Assembly (NCBI GenBank): GCA_022605955.1
Contig: JAKCOZ010000018.1
Span: 5,402,001 to 5,466,000 of the forward strand
Length of the DNA: 64,000 nt
Origin: Rallus limicola
Taxonomy: Eukaryota; Chordata; Aves; Gruiformes; Rallidae
Direction of reading: 5' to 3'
The notes below the pieces were generated by a model. That model was not told the origin of the DNA. It ran no database searches and was given only the letters and a program-made list of their open reading frames with translations. Shown one piece after another: positions 1-13,793 of the stretch. Each line of letters opens with the position of its first letter. The first letter of the stretch is position 1. The translations under genes and the position numbers were made by a program.

Positions 1-1473
1 CCATTTTATCACTATTTTACATATCCTGCCAGTCATAGCTGAGATGAGGGCAGCTACCTGATCTCACAGTCCTTCTAAAGCAGTAAAGAGTATCTCACAC
101 TATAAGTTTAATGTGCAAAATATTTCTCACCTTAAAACTGAAGTAATATATATGCCTATGTAACAGAATAAGGTAATATTAACATATCCCATCTCTTCAT
201 GCCACTTCCCCTTACTTAGGACAACTATTTTACGTTAAAACAGTAAAGCCTGGCTTTTGTCATTAGAAGATCCAAAACCAACTCTACATCACCTACCAGA
301 CCGCACAAATTGAGGACCTATGGAACAAAGCACTGCAGCCAAGGGCTCTGAAGCAGAACAACTAGAAGCACTTGGATCTCCACAGTCCTAGCGCAATCCT
401 CCAACTACTGTGAGAAGAAGGGAGATAAAAGAGGAAGGCTGAGCCACACAGCCTCACACTGTGGCACTGGCAGGCCTCTGCTGGGTAGCACACCAGGTTT
501 TAATACAGTAGTTATACTTGCCAATTAGTTCTTTCAAGCCTGTTCCGTTTCTGTTCACTATGCCTGTATATAATCTTATATCAGCCAGAGGGTGGTTAAT
601 AAATTTAATCTTTTTATCTCAGTTTTCTTCTTGTAGCAATTGTTTGATATTAAATAAAAGTAGTAACATATACAAGGTCAGGCAGGGTTGAACCTAATAT
701 GATTGTTTTCATAGGATGGTGGTACTGAATGTAATAAGAAGCACCCCGGGAAAGGAACTTTAGTCCTGTAAAATTTAAACACTTAAAGTAAGGGTAATTT
801 AGTGCCAGACAAAATCTATTTTAGTTTGCCCTTTGTTGAAAAGATGCACCAAATTGCATTGTGTGGCTGCTTGATCAGGTACTGATTAGAGGTCATCACA
901 AGCCCTATAAATCACTGTGCTCCTGGATAGGAAGGAGCAAAGTTACTGGTGGGGGGGGGGAAAGAAGAAAGAAAAAAAAAAAAGGAAAGTAATTATACTC
1001 TAACAGTGAAAAATCTTTGGCTTCAAGTCCTGTACTTACATACTCCAACAAAAAACTCCTGTGGAATATGTGCATGCAGAACAAGACCCTGGTTGATGAC
1101 GATTATGAAGTACCCATGTATTGTTGATACTTTTAAATATCTGTGGCATATACCGAAGCTCTTTGTGTTAGGCAAGGCATAAACAGAACCTGTTTCTCTT
1201 CAAAAAGACATTTCAGGTTCAAATAATAACACACTGCTAGTTTTGTCAAAGAAATGTTTTTACTCACATCTTACTGAAGATTTAATTTAACATCTGACCT
1301 CTACAGACTCCTCCATGAGCAGTATTTGAGACATTCCAGAATACTGTGAATGCATGGCAGTCACTAATGAATGTTTTACTTTTAATTGAAATATATATCT
1401 ATTGCTTGTAAAATCTGTAAATCACAACAACAGAAGAAAGAACATTACATGAAGAACTTGATATACTTCACGC
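1..1473. other. Unique non-coding DNA
   Basis: No gene or recognisable transposon is visible. The only notable item is an uninterrupted purine tract at 951-989, which begins with ten G and continues with A-rich sequence. The short open frame that starts over it is low complexity and not a gene. Confidence 0.6.
951..989 (+). repeat. Homopurine tract (G10 then A-rich)
   Basis: Every base from 951 to 989 is a purine: a run of ten G, then AAAG/GAAA-type sequence with a run of twelve A. This is simple low-complexity DNA. It is prone to length change and to triplex formation, with no coding role. Confidence 0.8.
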
Positions 1474-1735
1474 TAAAATAAATGCATCAACTATTAAAAT
1501 AAATGTGCGTATTACTGGAAAAATTGATCAAAATCAGATACAATATTTCATTCACCAAATCAGACACATCCCTGTTGAATCACTGCTTATTCAATACAGA
1601 ATGAGATGCATCATCTATCAAAACAGATATCTCCTACAGTAAATCAAACCCACCATCTGATTCAAATATGTCTCCTACTGAATCAAAAATATCACCCAAT
1701 ATATCAGTTGTATGGCACCAGATACATGGCATTTT
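1474..1735. repeat. Degenerate minisatellite-like stretch
   Basis: Related short strings recur. TAAAATAAATG occurs at 1474-1484 and 1495-1505. TCTCCTAC followed within a few bases by AATCAAA occurs at 1630-1648 and again at 1671-1687. Many ATCA/AATCA steps lie 20-30 bp apart across the stretch. The units are too diverged to give one clean consensus by eye, so this may be an old tandem repeat or compositional bias. Confidence 0.35.
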
Positions 1736-4700
1736 AAAGAATTACTGAGCAGAATGCCTTTAGATTTAACAAGGATAATGTTTAAACTGAAGTTTATTTA
1801 GACAAAGAGACCAGTACTTCCAGGGACTGCTAGTATATTAATTTTCCCCTAGAGTGCCCTGCATTTACAGCTCCCTGCTAGGAGGAGATTTTTTCTCCAT
1901 CTCAGCAGAAAAGGAGGGCTTCCATTCCACTTTCTTTCATCCCACCAAATCCCTAACACACACAACCAAGCTCTGAGCAGCGACACTATCCCAAGCTTAG
2001 CTGTCCCAGTTCCTCAAAGGAAAGTGCCAGACCTTTTCTAATAGCTTCAGAACACCACAGTCCATGTCCCATTAAATACAGAGATGCAAATATTATCAAT
2101 ATCAACCCAAAAAGCCTCGATACTGAGCATGGATAACTCAAGAACCAATTAACGGTATGATACCCCATAGAATTTTTTCTACTGTGTCCTCATACAGAGC
2201 AAACCCAAGTCCACACTTTGCCCACAGTGGCCTCCAGGACACACTTCCACAGTGCAAAGGAGAGGACAAATGTTCATATGGGCTGAAAAAGAATAATCAG
2301 AAAATCAGGTAAAAGGATTCCATTAAAGGTTATCAAATATGCAGATGTCATTCCTGGCTTGGGAAGACACTGAGACATCAACTCATAAAAACTGGGAAAG
2401 TAATTTTGTGAACTATGTATACACACCATTGTTGGTTTTTAACTTTTTCCTGAGCACCTAGCAAAGACAACATAATGTTACACTTCTGTACCTATGATAA
2501 CCATTTTTATATTCTTACACCCTGTAGCTGATCTCATGCTCTCTTTCCTGAAGTTTGGGTGTCTGAATTAAAGCTGAGTACCTGTAACTACTTTCTTCAT
2601 AACTATCAGAAAAGTCCTTTCTGCAGGCCCAATGCCTAACTATGCCTCGTATTTCATAAAACATTCTGTGAGAAATGGAGCAGTGTCCTCCTTTTCCATA
2701 GTCACCTGGTGGCAACAGCACTCCATGAAGAAGGTACACCACTGGTGTGCAGATGAGATACTCCACCAGTTTGACATGGGAAGAATCAAGCTGTCCTCAT
2801 TTTTTGGGAGTTCTTTCAGTGCTTGATTTTAGATTACTGAGTAGGGGTGATCTTGTGCCTCTCCTTTTAAACGCAGTTTAATACGCAACAAAATAGATAT
2901 GAATTCTGAGGTAATAAGGGAAGCTGACAGGACAGTGCCTGACAACACTTCAGTTGAGACATTCAAAGGAACAGGGAAAATTTGTTTTCCACTCTGTGCT
3001 CTGGAAGGGAACTAATCTCTTGATTTTTTTAAGTGTTGAGAAATACGCACTTAATATTGTGTTAAAACTGACCTGTTCTGGTATTATAAGGACTGTCAGG
3101 ATCAGATCAAGTGATCTACAGCAGCACAATGTAAAAAAACCTGTCTGGTTAATCCAGCAACCTTGAACATTTTTTCACATGTTTCCCTGAAAATTTCTTC
3201 TGTTTCCACTGGGACACTCAAATTTTAAGTTTAGCTTGTAAATTAGTCTATAGAACTTGTCCTCCTTTATTGCAAGCTGCTAAAAGGAACAACAAAGCAC
3301 ACTTGTTACTGATCTGCTGTTCCCTATTATCACTCTGCTCCATCAATATAAGCATTGATTATAATTGCAGTTTTGCCCAACTTAGATTGATTAGAATGTA
3401 AAGCAACAAGAATCATACAATCATGTCAAAAACAGGCGCCTATTCACGAGACACCAAGCTGACTGCTGCCTGATAGACTAGTAGCAAGCAGAGGAAACGC
3501 GTGTTTCACTTACAGCAATCCTGGAAATCTTAATGAGACAAACACAATTCTGTTTTGCAGTTCAGTACTCTTCACAAGAAAGTAAACCATAAGATTAGCA
3601 AAGTCAGGACAAATTCAACCAAGGGGTGAAGCTATTTCCAGATACGATGTCCCTACAAAAATGTCTTATTAAATCTGCTAGTGTTAACCTGAATACGCTC
3701 TGTGCATTTAATTACTTAAGAATCTGAATAGCATGAACAGTTCTAAAAACATGACCTTGCAGAGGTGAAGTTTATCTTAGATCAGAATGGACACTGCTAG
3801 GCCTGTGTAGAGTTTAGGCAGCAAGGTGTTACACCTTCTCTGTTAGATACTGTCACAACTTGAAGTTGCAAGTGGATCATTATTCCACCTTTCCAAAGAA
3901 CAGAGCAAGGCTGGTTGTGATAGCAGGCAGCAGCAGATGATAGATGCTACAGTCACCCATACAAGCGGAGAGCTTCTCATTGGTGGGGGGACTATCCAGT
4001 GAGGATTCTCTGTTTACTGTCACACTACAATCTACCTGAGTAGGTAGACCTGAAATTAATAAGTTTATAGGTTTGAACTTCTTTCATTAATTGCTTCAAG
4101 AAATGAGCTATGAAAGATTAAAAATCAAAGAGAGAATAGAAATTTCATGGGTAAACACAACTATAGAAACTAAATGTTTTCTTCTCCAACACTTGAAGCT
4201 TCCATGTGGCATGCAGAGAGCTCCAAAACCAAAAGAGGCCTATACACAAAGATCTCTTTGTTCCTTTCCTTGTGTCCCTCTCTTTCAAAAAGCATGTTAC
4301 CTTACATTATATTATATCATCTCTTTCTATAACTTGTCATTTAAAGGAGCTTAAAGCCATTAAACATTGATTTTGTTAATGGCATTTGGTAGAACCAAAG
4401 GCACAAGGAAAATTATTCCAGAAGTACTAAACTTTTCTCTGAAGTTGTAAAATCATGGCTGTAACATCTAGGGCTTTGTTGCTTCAGCTTAAATATTAAA
4501 TAAACTCCTATTTTTACAGTATATCTTTAAGAATCCTTATGTTAATTAAGACAATATAAAAATAAAATATAAAAATTCCGTAATTTTTTTAATTATGAGA
4601 TGTTCTTAAGTAAAAATTAATTAATAGAGATAAAAGCTAATCCTTCTTTTACTTAAAGAAAAACATATCTAGCTTTACAGCAAGTACCCAGCAATTTACA

Positions 4701-6412
4701 CAAAGTCCCTTGAATATTTTTTTTTTTGCTTCCAAGGCACATTCAGGTACTCCTTTTAAAGCCTACCCATAGAAGTAAATCAATTAAATTCAATCAAATC
4801 ATTTACAAATCCCTGTAACATTACGATTAGTGAAACATTCTTGGCTAGCTTTAATGGGAATCAAGCAGCTAAATTCCTGACTCTCCACTTCGTTTAAGGA
4901 AAAAAAAAAAAAAGAGAGAAACGAAATCAATTATTTTGAACATTTCATAGGATCATAGGATTTGCCATACTATTGTTCCAGCTATTCAAGTATCTTCTGT
5001 CTGCAGGCAAAGCTTTTTATGTTACATGTGGCTAACTGCGTTATGCTGTACATAGAGGGCAACCCCCACTCTGCCTGAGTCCTCCAGGTGATCAGTTTTC
5101 ATGCTGATGCATGAGATTAGATGAAACAATTGTTATTTTAATTCACAAAACTATCACACTGTTCAAACTATCACTAAAATTATGCTGGGTTTCCTGATGA
5201 GTGCCTGTTCTGTGTTAGTACATACACATCAAGGTTTGGAATACTTGCAAAACTCAGCCCTGCCTCAAGCACTCCCCTCGTTTCTGAAGGCTCCCACTAT
5301 ACACAGCCCTGTACATCTCTAGGCAGGGTTGGTGCAAACCGAATGGGAGCAGGGCTGCAGAACTGGTACTACAGCACCTTTCCCAGAAGCTTGCAGAGCA
5401 TTGGCACTGCCCATGGCAAGGGAAGAGATAAAGCCCCATCAGTCACTGGGAAAGTTGCAATCTGATTTTAGACAAAATCATCTAAAAGCTTTTGGACCAG
5501 TGTTCTACATAACTATACATGCATTTAGTGTTTGAAAATGAAAAATAGCATCCTGTAAAAGTGCTGGAGAATCCTACTAGCTATTCAGTGAAGAACCATG
5601 CTAATGAGTTCAGTATAGCCAGCTGCTGCAAAGAGAGTCCTCTGGGGACTTTCTGATAAAGAAAATCACGGTGACTGTAGACCACAAATACTGCATTGTA
5701 TTACACTGCAAAGTTAATGAGCACAGCAAACTCACGCTCCATTCTCCTCTTAATGTTATGTTCCTTTTCTACTTTAACACCAGTCATATTTTGTAGAAGA
5801 GCCATCCAGTAGGCAAGCATTTTCACTGGTCTTTAAACATGCTTAAGATAAAATATTTAAGCAAAAGAGTTTTTCCAAGTTCTCTATCCATAATAGTGAC
5901 ACTGTTCCTTTTGAGACAAAAAATGCTTCTGACATTTCTCTGCAATAGACATAATTTTTTATGGCAAAATCTTTACAATTCAAAGTAGATAAGACCAAAA
6001 CTACAGAACATCTAGAAGCCACACAGATGTATTTATGAAAATATCATTCATACTTAACACAGAACCAGAACAATGACCAGATCGATGTGATCACTGAAGT
6101 TTCTGAACAGCCATGCCAGCACAAAACATATATTTGTCATGGGTCAGAAGTGCCTAGTTACCATCTCTAAAAGAGGCAGGATCCTGGCAAAGTTCACTAG
6201 TATAGATTCTAACAAATCACGTCTTTTACATGCCATCTAATGGGTGCTTTTCTTTGTAAAATGCTTTTTGTCCATCTCCTTCAGTGACAAACGTTGCACA
6301 AGTATCTTCTGAAACAGCTTCATCTAAATAATTTTTGCAAGCCCTACAGTTACTACTGTAATGTTCCCGAACACCACAGACGCAGCTGAGGTGGACATTG
6401 ATATTAGAGAGA
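1736..6412. other. Unique non-coding DNA, AT-rich in part
   Basis: No gene is supported. Sequence around 4490-4640 is very AT-rich, with runs of A/T and TAAAATATAAAA-like strings. Short homopolymers occur at 4719-4729 (T) and 4901-4914 (A). At 4947-4962 two tandem CATAGGAT-like octamers resemble the inverted tail of a CR1 element, but no CR1 body follows. Open frames here are short and without recognisable domains. Confidence 0.55.
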
Positions 6413-6549
6413 GTCACCAACCCTTAAGGTATTTAAAAAGCGTGTAGATGAAGTCCTTAAGGATATGGTCTAGAGGTGGACTATTCAGGGTTAGGCTATG
6501 GTTGGACTCAATGATCTAAAGGGTCTCTTCCAATCCAGGTAATTCTATG
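6413..6549 (+). mobile_element. CR1 LINE 3' end, 5'-truncated
   Basis: The segment matches the end of an avian CR1 LINE on the + strand. It starts in the last part of the ORF2 reading frame (the stretch encoding the F-K-x-R-V-D-E-V pattern). It continues through GGTTGGACTCAATGATCTAA and GGTCTCTTCCAA, and ends in AATTCTATG, the CR1 octamer tail. It is severely 5'-truncated, as most CR1 copies are, and noticeably diverged. It has no coding capacity. Confidence 0.85.
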
Positions 6550-8397
6550 ATTTGATGATTATGCTTCTCATTAATGACTGAGATTCTACATTTATAGGAC
6601 TGGAATTTAATCTCAATTTTAAAAGAAAGAGTGTATGTTCCATGCAACTCTGTACAATACATATTGAATATTTTGTTGTTTCTTTTTTGCACTGACTGTG
6701 TATTTAATGAGGGGAAGCCCATTATTCATACCTCTGCTCTTAATCAAAGCTGAGAATTCTGTAGAGAAGTAGAAAATTGAAATCGTCTTCTGCAACCTAG
6801 AGCTGAAGAATTATGACTTGATTTACAAGGAGCCACTTCGCTACATATTTAAATGCAGCTCTGCCACAAAATTTGGGGAGTTTTCAGATAATCAAAATGC
6901 TACAGATTTAGCACTTTTAATTTTTGCTCCATCTCCTGCCAGCTTGAACTCTGATTGTAATTACCATTTCATCTTCCCCTGAATGACATTGTTTTATCAG
7001 AGACACTGTATCTAGAGTCCGAGCATGATGATTAGTAAGGAACCAGCTTTCAATGGGAAACAGTAAGTGTGCTCTGAAAGGAATCAGGATGGGATGTAAT
7101 GATGTGAAGCTAGAGATAATCTGAAGTCCTTGAGACATAATGCATAACCCCCATAGTTCTACAATGTATGTGAGAATATACGGACAATAACAGCTTGCAG
7201 ATGTAAAGACTAGACACACCCCCCACCCTTCCCCCACTGTACTCCAGAGGGCAGTTTTTTAGGAATCAAAAGGAAACAAAGCCCAGCTACTTTCTGACTC
7301 CATTTATCTACCCTTAGTGTCTTTACAATTTTTTTCTATTTCTTTGGATTGCTCTCGCCCAACTGCTAATAACAAAACAATACAGGATAGCTAATAGTTA
7401 TCAGTACACTTCTTAGGACTCTTCTTCCTGTGATTTGTTTCCCAAAACTGGTAGATCAAGTACCTCAGCAGTTTCAGTATGCACTGGAACTACTCCCAGT
7501 GCAGCTCAGCTACTGGGATGGTGGTGGAGAAAACCCTTGTTACAGATCTAAATAATCACACAATGCTCTCTGCACAACAAAAACACCCCAAACACAAACA
7601 GAAAGGCTCCAGAGTTCTAAAACAAAAGTAATATATGCTGATAATAAGAAACAGCAATAATGTTCCTCTGTGAGCAACATCTTTACTTTTCAACTTGCTC
7701 AGGCACAGAGCTGTGAAAGACTAGCAATAAATAAATTCAGTGCTTAGAAAACCATTAAGCCTGGGATATGTGATGTAAACAGGCTCCTTTGGAAATTTCT
7801 TTTTCTTTGTGACAATTATCTTTTTAGTGAAGAAAAAATTCACTGCTAAAATGTCAAGAGGAGTAATAAATTGACAAAGAGTAGCGTGAGTACCTTTTGT
7901 AACAGTTGCAGTAAGTTCTGATTGGCACAGTATAAGAACACATGGTGCTGTCCTGGTGCTTGTGCAGGGCAAGATGCTGTTCCTGTAGCAAAAAACGTAT
8001 CCTAAAATTCCTATCTTTTTCCTTAAAATGAATGTCTGTACTGCTGCTCTCTTGTGTTCCATTTTTTGAGAACACCCCACACCCCACGCCCCACCCTAGC
8101 TACACTTGCACTGGACAATGCTCTAAATACTCTTGTTCTGGTCAAGGAAACTGCATATAAACTTTTTGATACAATGGCCTGGCTTCCAACCTAAGTAATA
8201 AGATAGTACCTCAAAAGAGAGTAATGCTGATGTACATAAACTTAGGAGCAGCCTCTACATGCAGACATGTGTATTTATTAATGAAAAAGCCTTTCCTATA
8301 GAAGCATATTTCACCTGGAAAAAATAATTCCAGTGCTCTGAGAAATCCCTCAAACTGGACTTTCTGCCACCTAATTCAGAACGACACAGTAACATTC
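6550..8397. other. Unique non-coding DNA
   Basis: I see no gene, RNA or transposon. A short C-rich run lies at 7217-7235. Minus-strand open frames of 106 and 119 codons (6917-7237 and 7721-8080) are featureless and overlap other frames of similar length, so they are taken as chance. Confidence 0.55.
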
Positions 8398-8520
8398 TTT
8401 AGAAAAAGGCACGGAGAAGATTCGTGAAAATGACTGGAAATGTATTTCACACAAGGAAAGACTAAATTAATTGGCATCACTTTGGAAAAGACCTAACAAG
8501 AGGGAAAGAAAATCTCATCA
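8398..8520 (+). mobile_element. Possible very old CR1 fragment
   Basis: The string AAAGACTAAATTAATTGG, followed by CTTTGGAAAAGACCTAACA, resembles the CR1 ORF2 region that encodes 'ERL-x-EL-G-x-x-SLEKRR-x-RGDL'. The frame is destroyed and no CR1 3' tail follows. Similarity is weak enough that coincidence is possible. Confidence 0.25.
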
Positions 8521-8530
8521 ACTTCTAGAT

Positions 8531-11500
8531 GATGAGAACTACGTGAACAGTGAGTGATTACTCACAGTTTTTTCATACAAAAGAATCATGTGGTGGCCCA
8601 TGAACTTCTCAGACTACAACTTTAAAAAAAGAATGTTTGGGTTTTGGGGCTTTTTTCATGAAACCAAGAGTTAAGTTGTGGAGTTCAAAACCACATAATG
8701 TTGCAAAGTAAAAATTACACCCACTTTCAAAATCAATTTAGAGAAATCTGTGGAAATATGTCCATCAAGGAACATAGTATCCCAAACCTGAATTAAATCT
8801 GTGTGTAGGTAAGTTGCGGAAACAAATGCTAGAACAATAAGGCTAATACTGTAACTGCCCTGCCACTTCCACTGGCACACACTAGTGGATTGGTAAGAGC
8901 AGCAGGGTGAACTACATGATTCCAGTGTGTAGGATACTCTTCTTTCCTTACATGGGCTAGGTACCAGGAAATATTTTTCTTTTTAACATGCATGGACAGC
9001 TGTCCAAAATGAGTCTGAAGAATAGCACTGTCCACATGTGTAACGATGCCTCTGTGCAGAAGAAAACACAAGAGGAACAGTACTAGGAAAATTAGATGTT
9101 ATATGGTATGTGATACTACAAATTCCTTTACAAACCTTAGGCCTCTTTTTCCTCTTGTACCATTGCAGAAAAAAATTCTCAAGGTGAATGATACCCAGGA
9201 AAAGCAAATCCTCAATATACAGGACTGCTTTTGCAGGTGTGACTACTCTGTAATCCAACACAACTAGTCTGCAACAACTGAAAGAATTGTGATCTGTTTA
9301 CTGGCAAAATGGCAACCATAAAGTACTTGATAAATATTTTGTACAGGAATTATGAAAAGATGGAGACCATTAAGGAAATAATTCAGCAAATAAGAACTGT
9401 GAATAATTTTGATCAGCACTTATAAGGTCAAAGACTGCATTGTATTCCTCATGCCAATACTACGACAAACTGTAACTTAAGTCTTGTAAAGATAGAATTG
9501 CCTATATTCCTGCTAAAAACCTAAGCAAAAGGTGTTCATAAGGCTTCTCAGTCTTCTACCAAAGCCCCAGTGTTTGAATAATGCATAACCGTGTCTCCTT
9601 GCTAAAAAGGAGAAAAACGCCTTTAGGTTCTATGTGGCAGGAGGTCCAAGAGGGATTTTTTTTTTTTAAAAAGCAGCAGTTCACCAACTCCAAATACCTC
9701 TCAACTTACTGTACCTTCCCTTGTCTCCAAAAAAAGTGCATTTTTTATTTGGACTGTTAAAGCATAAACCCACTGAAGGCTTTAGGTAAGGCAGCTTGCT
9801 CCCATGAACTGCAGTTTAATTTCTTTCACAGCAAATTTCAGGGCAGGCCATTCAGAATGAACCCTTCCCTAAAGCTGAGCTTCACCCATGGTGAAAAATA
9901 TGACCAGTTCAGTCAGTATGGTTGCTAGGCTAGCATGCAGCAAGGGAATAAATTAGCTAGAAAACAGTCAGAGTTTCAAGCTTTTGTACACCTCTAAAAT
10001 ATCAATAAGTTGTGTTCTGGAGTTCTTGAAAAATGATGTGCTTGAAACAATGCCCTCAGGAGGCCACTGCCCCCATACATTATGTAAGCCATATTGAGCT
10101 CTCTTTGGCTAACATCAAACATAGGCTTAAAAAACGTTTATAATAATATTGCTCTCCTGAAAATAATAACACAAAAAACACACCCCAAACAACCCTACCA
10201 GACAGTCGGATTTTTATTTGTCAAGGAAACCTAACAGTGTCACTGTAACTTCAGGACCCATTTGATGATATAAATCTTAGAAGCTACCCAAGGATGCAGC
10301 TTAGTAAACTGATATTTTCCCCTTCATGAGGAACAGGGAGGCTTAGAGTTGCTTTGGCACCTGAGTAGCATGCAGGACTGTGGGCAGCAGGCTCACATGG
10401 ACTTGCTAAGGGTGAACTGCCAGACTTCGGACTTCAGGTTACACCTACAGTCTGTGAATCAGCCTCAAAATCCTATAGCTATCATTTGAAGCCTTGCTGC
10501 CATCCTGTAACAAAGGCAAGCCTACATCACCAATGCTGCACCTATTTAGACTTCTGTCAGAGAAAGTTTGGGTTGGGTGTGTATTTGCTTTCCAAATTAT
10601 ATCTTCCGAGATTCTGTAAAGGGAAATTGTAACGCAAATGTAGAAGCAATAAGCAATAAAGGCCACAACCAGGAAATAAAAGCTGCCCTTACAAAACAAC
10701 TCTGTCCCACATTCAGCCAACACTCCTTCCTCCAAGGAGGCAGGATCTCCCTTTATTGCTTTGGAATGAGAACAGGGCAAATGTGTGGACATACCTGCCA
10801 TGGAAGGCACTTAACACTGAAAGGGAGAGCCTGATCATCTCCAGTATTTCATCAGAATTTTGCTCAAGCAAAGGTGAACGCAACTTTGTAACTTCAAGAA
10901 TGACAAAAAACATCCTGAATTCTTTTAACAGATATTCCTTAATGGTTAAACAAATCTGCTTTTCATGTTTTATTTCATGGGCATAATCAAACTTTTAGAT
11001 TAATTAAGATCTCACTGCTGTGGCAGAGGCCAAATTTCAACATAGACCCTATGCACCTGACCAAGATTTCATCAGTTTGAAATACTTTATCCTTAAACCA
11101 GGATACATAACCAAATCTACTACATGGGAATACTACAAGGGAAAAGGTAGTATATAGGACACAGAAGTCCTTGGATTCACCTTGAGACATCATCCATTAT
11201 TTTTTAAAAGAAAACACACATAGAGAAACATTTCATCATGGAAAAAACCAGCATAGGTATTCTGCATTAATATGTCCTTTCTGCAGCATTGAAATCCGGC
11301 AGATTCTATTTAGGATACAGTAAAAGATCCACTTTATCAAGTGGACTCTGAAAGATGAACCAATTAAGCTGATTAGTTAGTTACATTTCCACAGATATTA
11401 CATCACTGCAAGATATGCCACACATATTAATGAAAAAGGTAGTGATAAACAATGGGGAAAATGTTAGTGCTTGAAGCCTGATGATGAGAGCCCCAGGTAT

Positions 11501-13207
11501 TTCTATGCAATCACTGTTTCATTTCTGTCTGGAAAATAATTAATGACTTCCTTATTTCTGCAAATACTACTTTCTTTGTGAGATTAATTATATTGAAATC
11601 ATTTAAACATTTACACGTAGGGGAATCATTAAGTGCATGTAGGATTCAGCCTACAGGCAATCCCAACCTTCAGTAATATTTAAATTAATGTTAGTGCTAC
11701 CTCTGCAGATCAAGTTTCATAGGTATCATCTAGGTTTATAGCAGAAAGCAACATGAAAGTAATTTCTCCTGCTTTAAAAGACTAAACAAGAAGACTAATT
11801 TCCCTTCTAGAACTGGGACACAGCAAACAGCTTCCTGGAAACTGGTGCGACCCATACTAGCTTAAGACTCTTGCTACTGCTCTTTTCTCTCAGACTCTGA
11901 CATTCCCCTGTCCAAGACTTTCACACCTTTCCTTAACAGATTGAGGCTCTCCTCTAAAGAATAACTCTATTTTTGTATCTGTAGTATTTCAGTAGTGAAC
12001 AGAGAGACAAGTCAACAAATATTACCGATGAAAACGTGTACATGGTAGTAAATCCTGCAGGAATAGCATTGATGACCTGTACACTATTACGGATTGGAAA
12101 ACAAAGAATAAGTCAAAAATCACTTAAAAGAAAGCAAGGAAAAAACCTCAACACGCAGTAACCTCACTCTGACCCTAACTCTTAATGTTTCAGACTTTCC
12201 CTTTTTTTTGGGGGGGGGTTTGGCGGTGGTAATTTTTGGGTTGGTTTTTTTTCCTTAATTAAAAAGTTATTATTATGTTTATGTCACTATAAAGTAGATG
12301 GAGAAATCTGAGTTCAGAAACCAATTAGAAAAAATTACTACCATCCTGAGTAGGTAATTGGCATATTTATAATACAGATCTTCAGAAGAAAGCCAGAGTT
12401 ACTATGCAAATCCTTGCACTTAGAATGACTGAGAGAGATGGGCAGCCAGTCACCAGGCAGCGATTTGCATGCTTTGTGTTCTTTAGATAATCATTGTGCT
12501 TATGCAGAGCAGATACTGCAGGTGACAGGTAATAAAGGTGTAGCACAAAGGGAAGGGACAATGAGACATCAACAGCTATGTTTAAAGTCTTTGTCAATTT
12601 GTTACATAACACAATATACCAGGAAAACTATGCTTGCCTTCAAGCCCAGTTTGCAGTTATGTATTGCCCTTATGAACTGACATCCATTTCCAGAGCTCTG
12701 GGTCATCACACCTCTGTGGTTATCATTGAAGGACAAATCTTGAGGGTTTAGTCTTATTTGATCTGATCCCATGTGGCTAGCTGACTGCAAGTACCATGTT
12801 GACAGCAAATGAAAGCACAGTTGATATAAAATGTTCATCATTATTTCATGACTGAATGTGGTTGCTACTATAGAGTGAAAATACACAACTGGTTTATGTA
12901 CTGATCTACAATACCACTAAGTGGCAAAATCACAGAAACCTGGAAAATGGTTCAGAAGGAAAGTAACACTCCAAAACGGTCCTTAAAATTCTTATTAAAA
13001 GTACAGAAATTTTGAGAAGTCTTTACAATCTGTCTGAAATCAGAATCAGTTATTGTCTCTTCGTGAAGAGATGACAGACTTCATGAATTCTTGAGATAAA
13101 GTCATTTGAACATTTTAATGTATTCAAGAATGCAGACCTGTAACTTTGGGTAGCTGTTATATGCTGAGCAATTGCAATTACTAGATACTGCTTTAATGGG
13201 GAGTTTG

Positions 13208-13209
<2 letters not shown>
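8531..13209. other. Unique non-coding DNA
   Basis: No supportable gene. Low-complexity items are a T13 run at 9658-9670 and a G/T-rich stretch at 12200-12253. The overlapping open frames at 10445-10913 and 12382-12886 occur on both strands and lack any domain, so they are treated as chance. Confidence 0.55.
12200..12253 (+). repeat. T/G-rich low-complexity stretch
   Basis: A T run, then a run of nine G, then GGCGGTGG and GGGTTGG blocks separated by T-rich loops. The spacing of G blocks could allow a G-quadruplex on the + strand. No function is implied by sequence alone. Confidence 0.6.

Positions 13210-13247
<38 letters not shown>
13210..13247 (+). repeat. (TG)n microsatellite
   Basis: An uninterrupted alternating GT array of 38 bases, about 19 dinucleotide units, with no interruptions. 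It is likely to be polymorphic in length and can adopt Z-DNA. Confidence 0.98.
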
Positions 13248-13248
<1 letters not shown>

Positions 13249-13677
13249 TTTTAATTTAATATATTTGAAAATAGACTCCAGAATTGCATAATCCGGTTAC
13301 TAGAAGTACAGAGCCTCCCTTTCTCAGTCTTTTTTGCATTCTCTTGATCTACTAGCAACATTTTCACTTTTTAAACTAAATTTCTGTGCCTTAAAACAGA
13401 CAAAAATGACTGCCCTGACAGAGTTTCAAAATTCCTTTTAAAGCATTCTTGTCCTTCATTCCCCAACATTTCATATGAGTTGGAGTCTAGAGCAAGCTTT
13501 AAAGTTATGTAAAACTGGGGAATTCATTTTTAAATCAGACTGCAGGCTTGGCACCAGATCAGTGATTGGAAAATGAAATATTCTAAGCAATTATTATTTT
13601 GTGGGTACTGCTATTGGAATGAGTATAAATATTATTAATAAGAAGGTAGTTTCTAAAATTTTTTCTTGCTATTCCAG
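13248..13677. other. Unique non-coding DNA
   Basis: Nothing recognisable until a pyrimidine-rich stretch at 13650-13677, which ends in TTGCTATTCCAG and looks like a splice acceptor. Confidence 0.55.
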
Positions 13678-13793
13678 ATGTGTACAGGTGTGAAGCCATA
13701 GTTTCACACTGCCAGAATTTTCACTACGCTTTTTGGCCTGGATTTTTTTTAAATTGCTGTGTATGTGTGAATGAAGATGGGAGCAGCCCTCTG
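13678..13793 (+). other. Exon-like segment with strong splice signals
   Basis: A 116-base segment is bounded by a good acceptor (TTTTTTCTTGCTATTCCAG ending at 13677) and a strong donor (CTG then GTAAGTAAC from 13794). One frame, starting at 13680, is open throughout and continues past the donor. It encodes a cysteine-containing peptide ending in CVCVNEDGSSPL. This recalls the CWCV motif of thyroglobulin type-1 domains, but the rest of that domain's spacing is not present and the segment contains a T8 run. Pseudo-exons of this quality are expected in long introns. It could be a cryptic exon, a lncRNA exon or chance. There is no second exon that I can link to it. Confidence 0.25.

Noticed and set aside
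4947..4962. Two CATAGGAT octamers like an inverted CR1 tail
   Set aside because: No CR1 body sequence follows, so two octamers alone are not enough.
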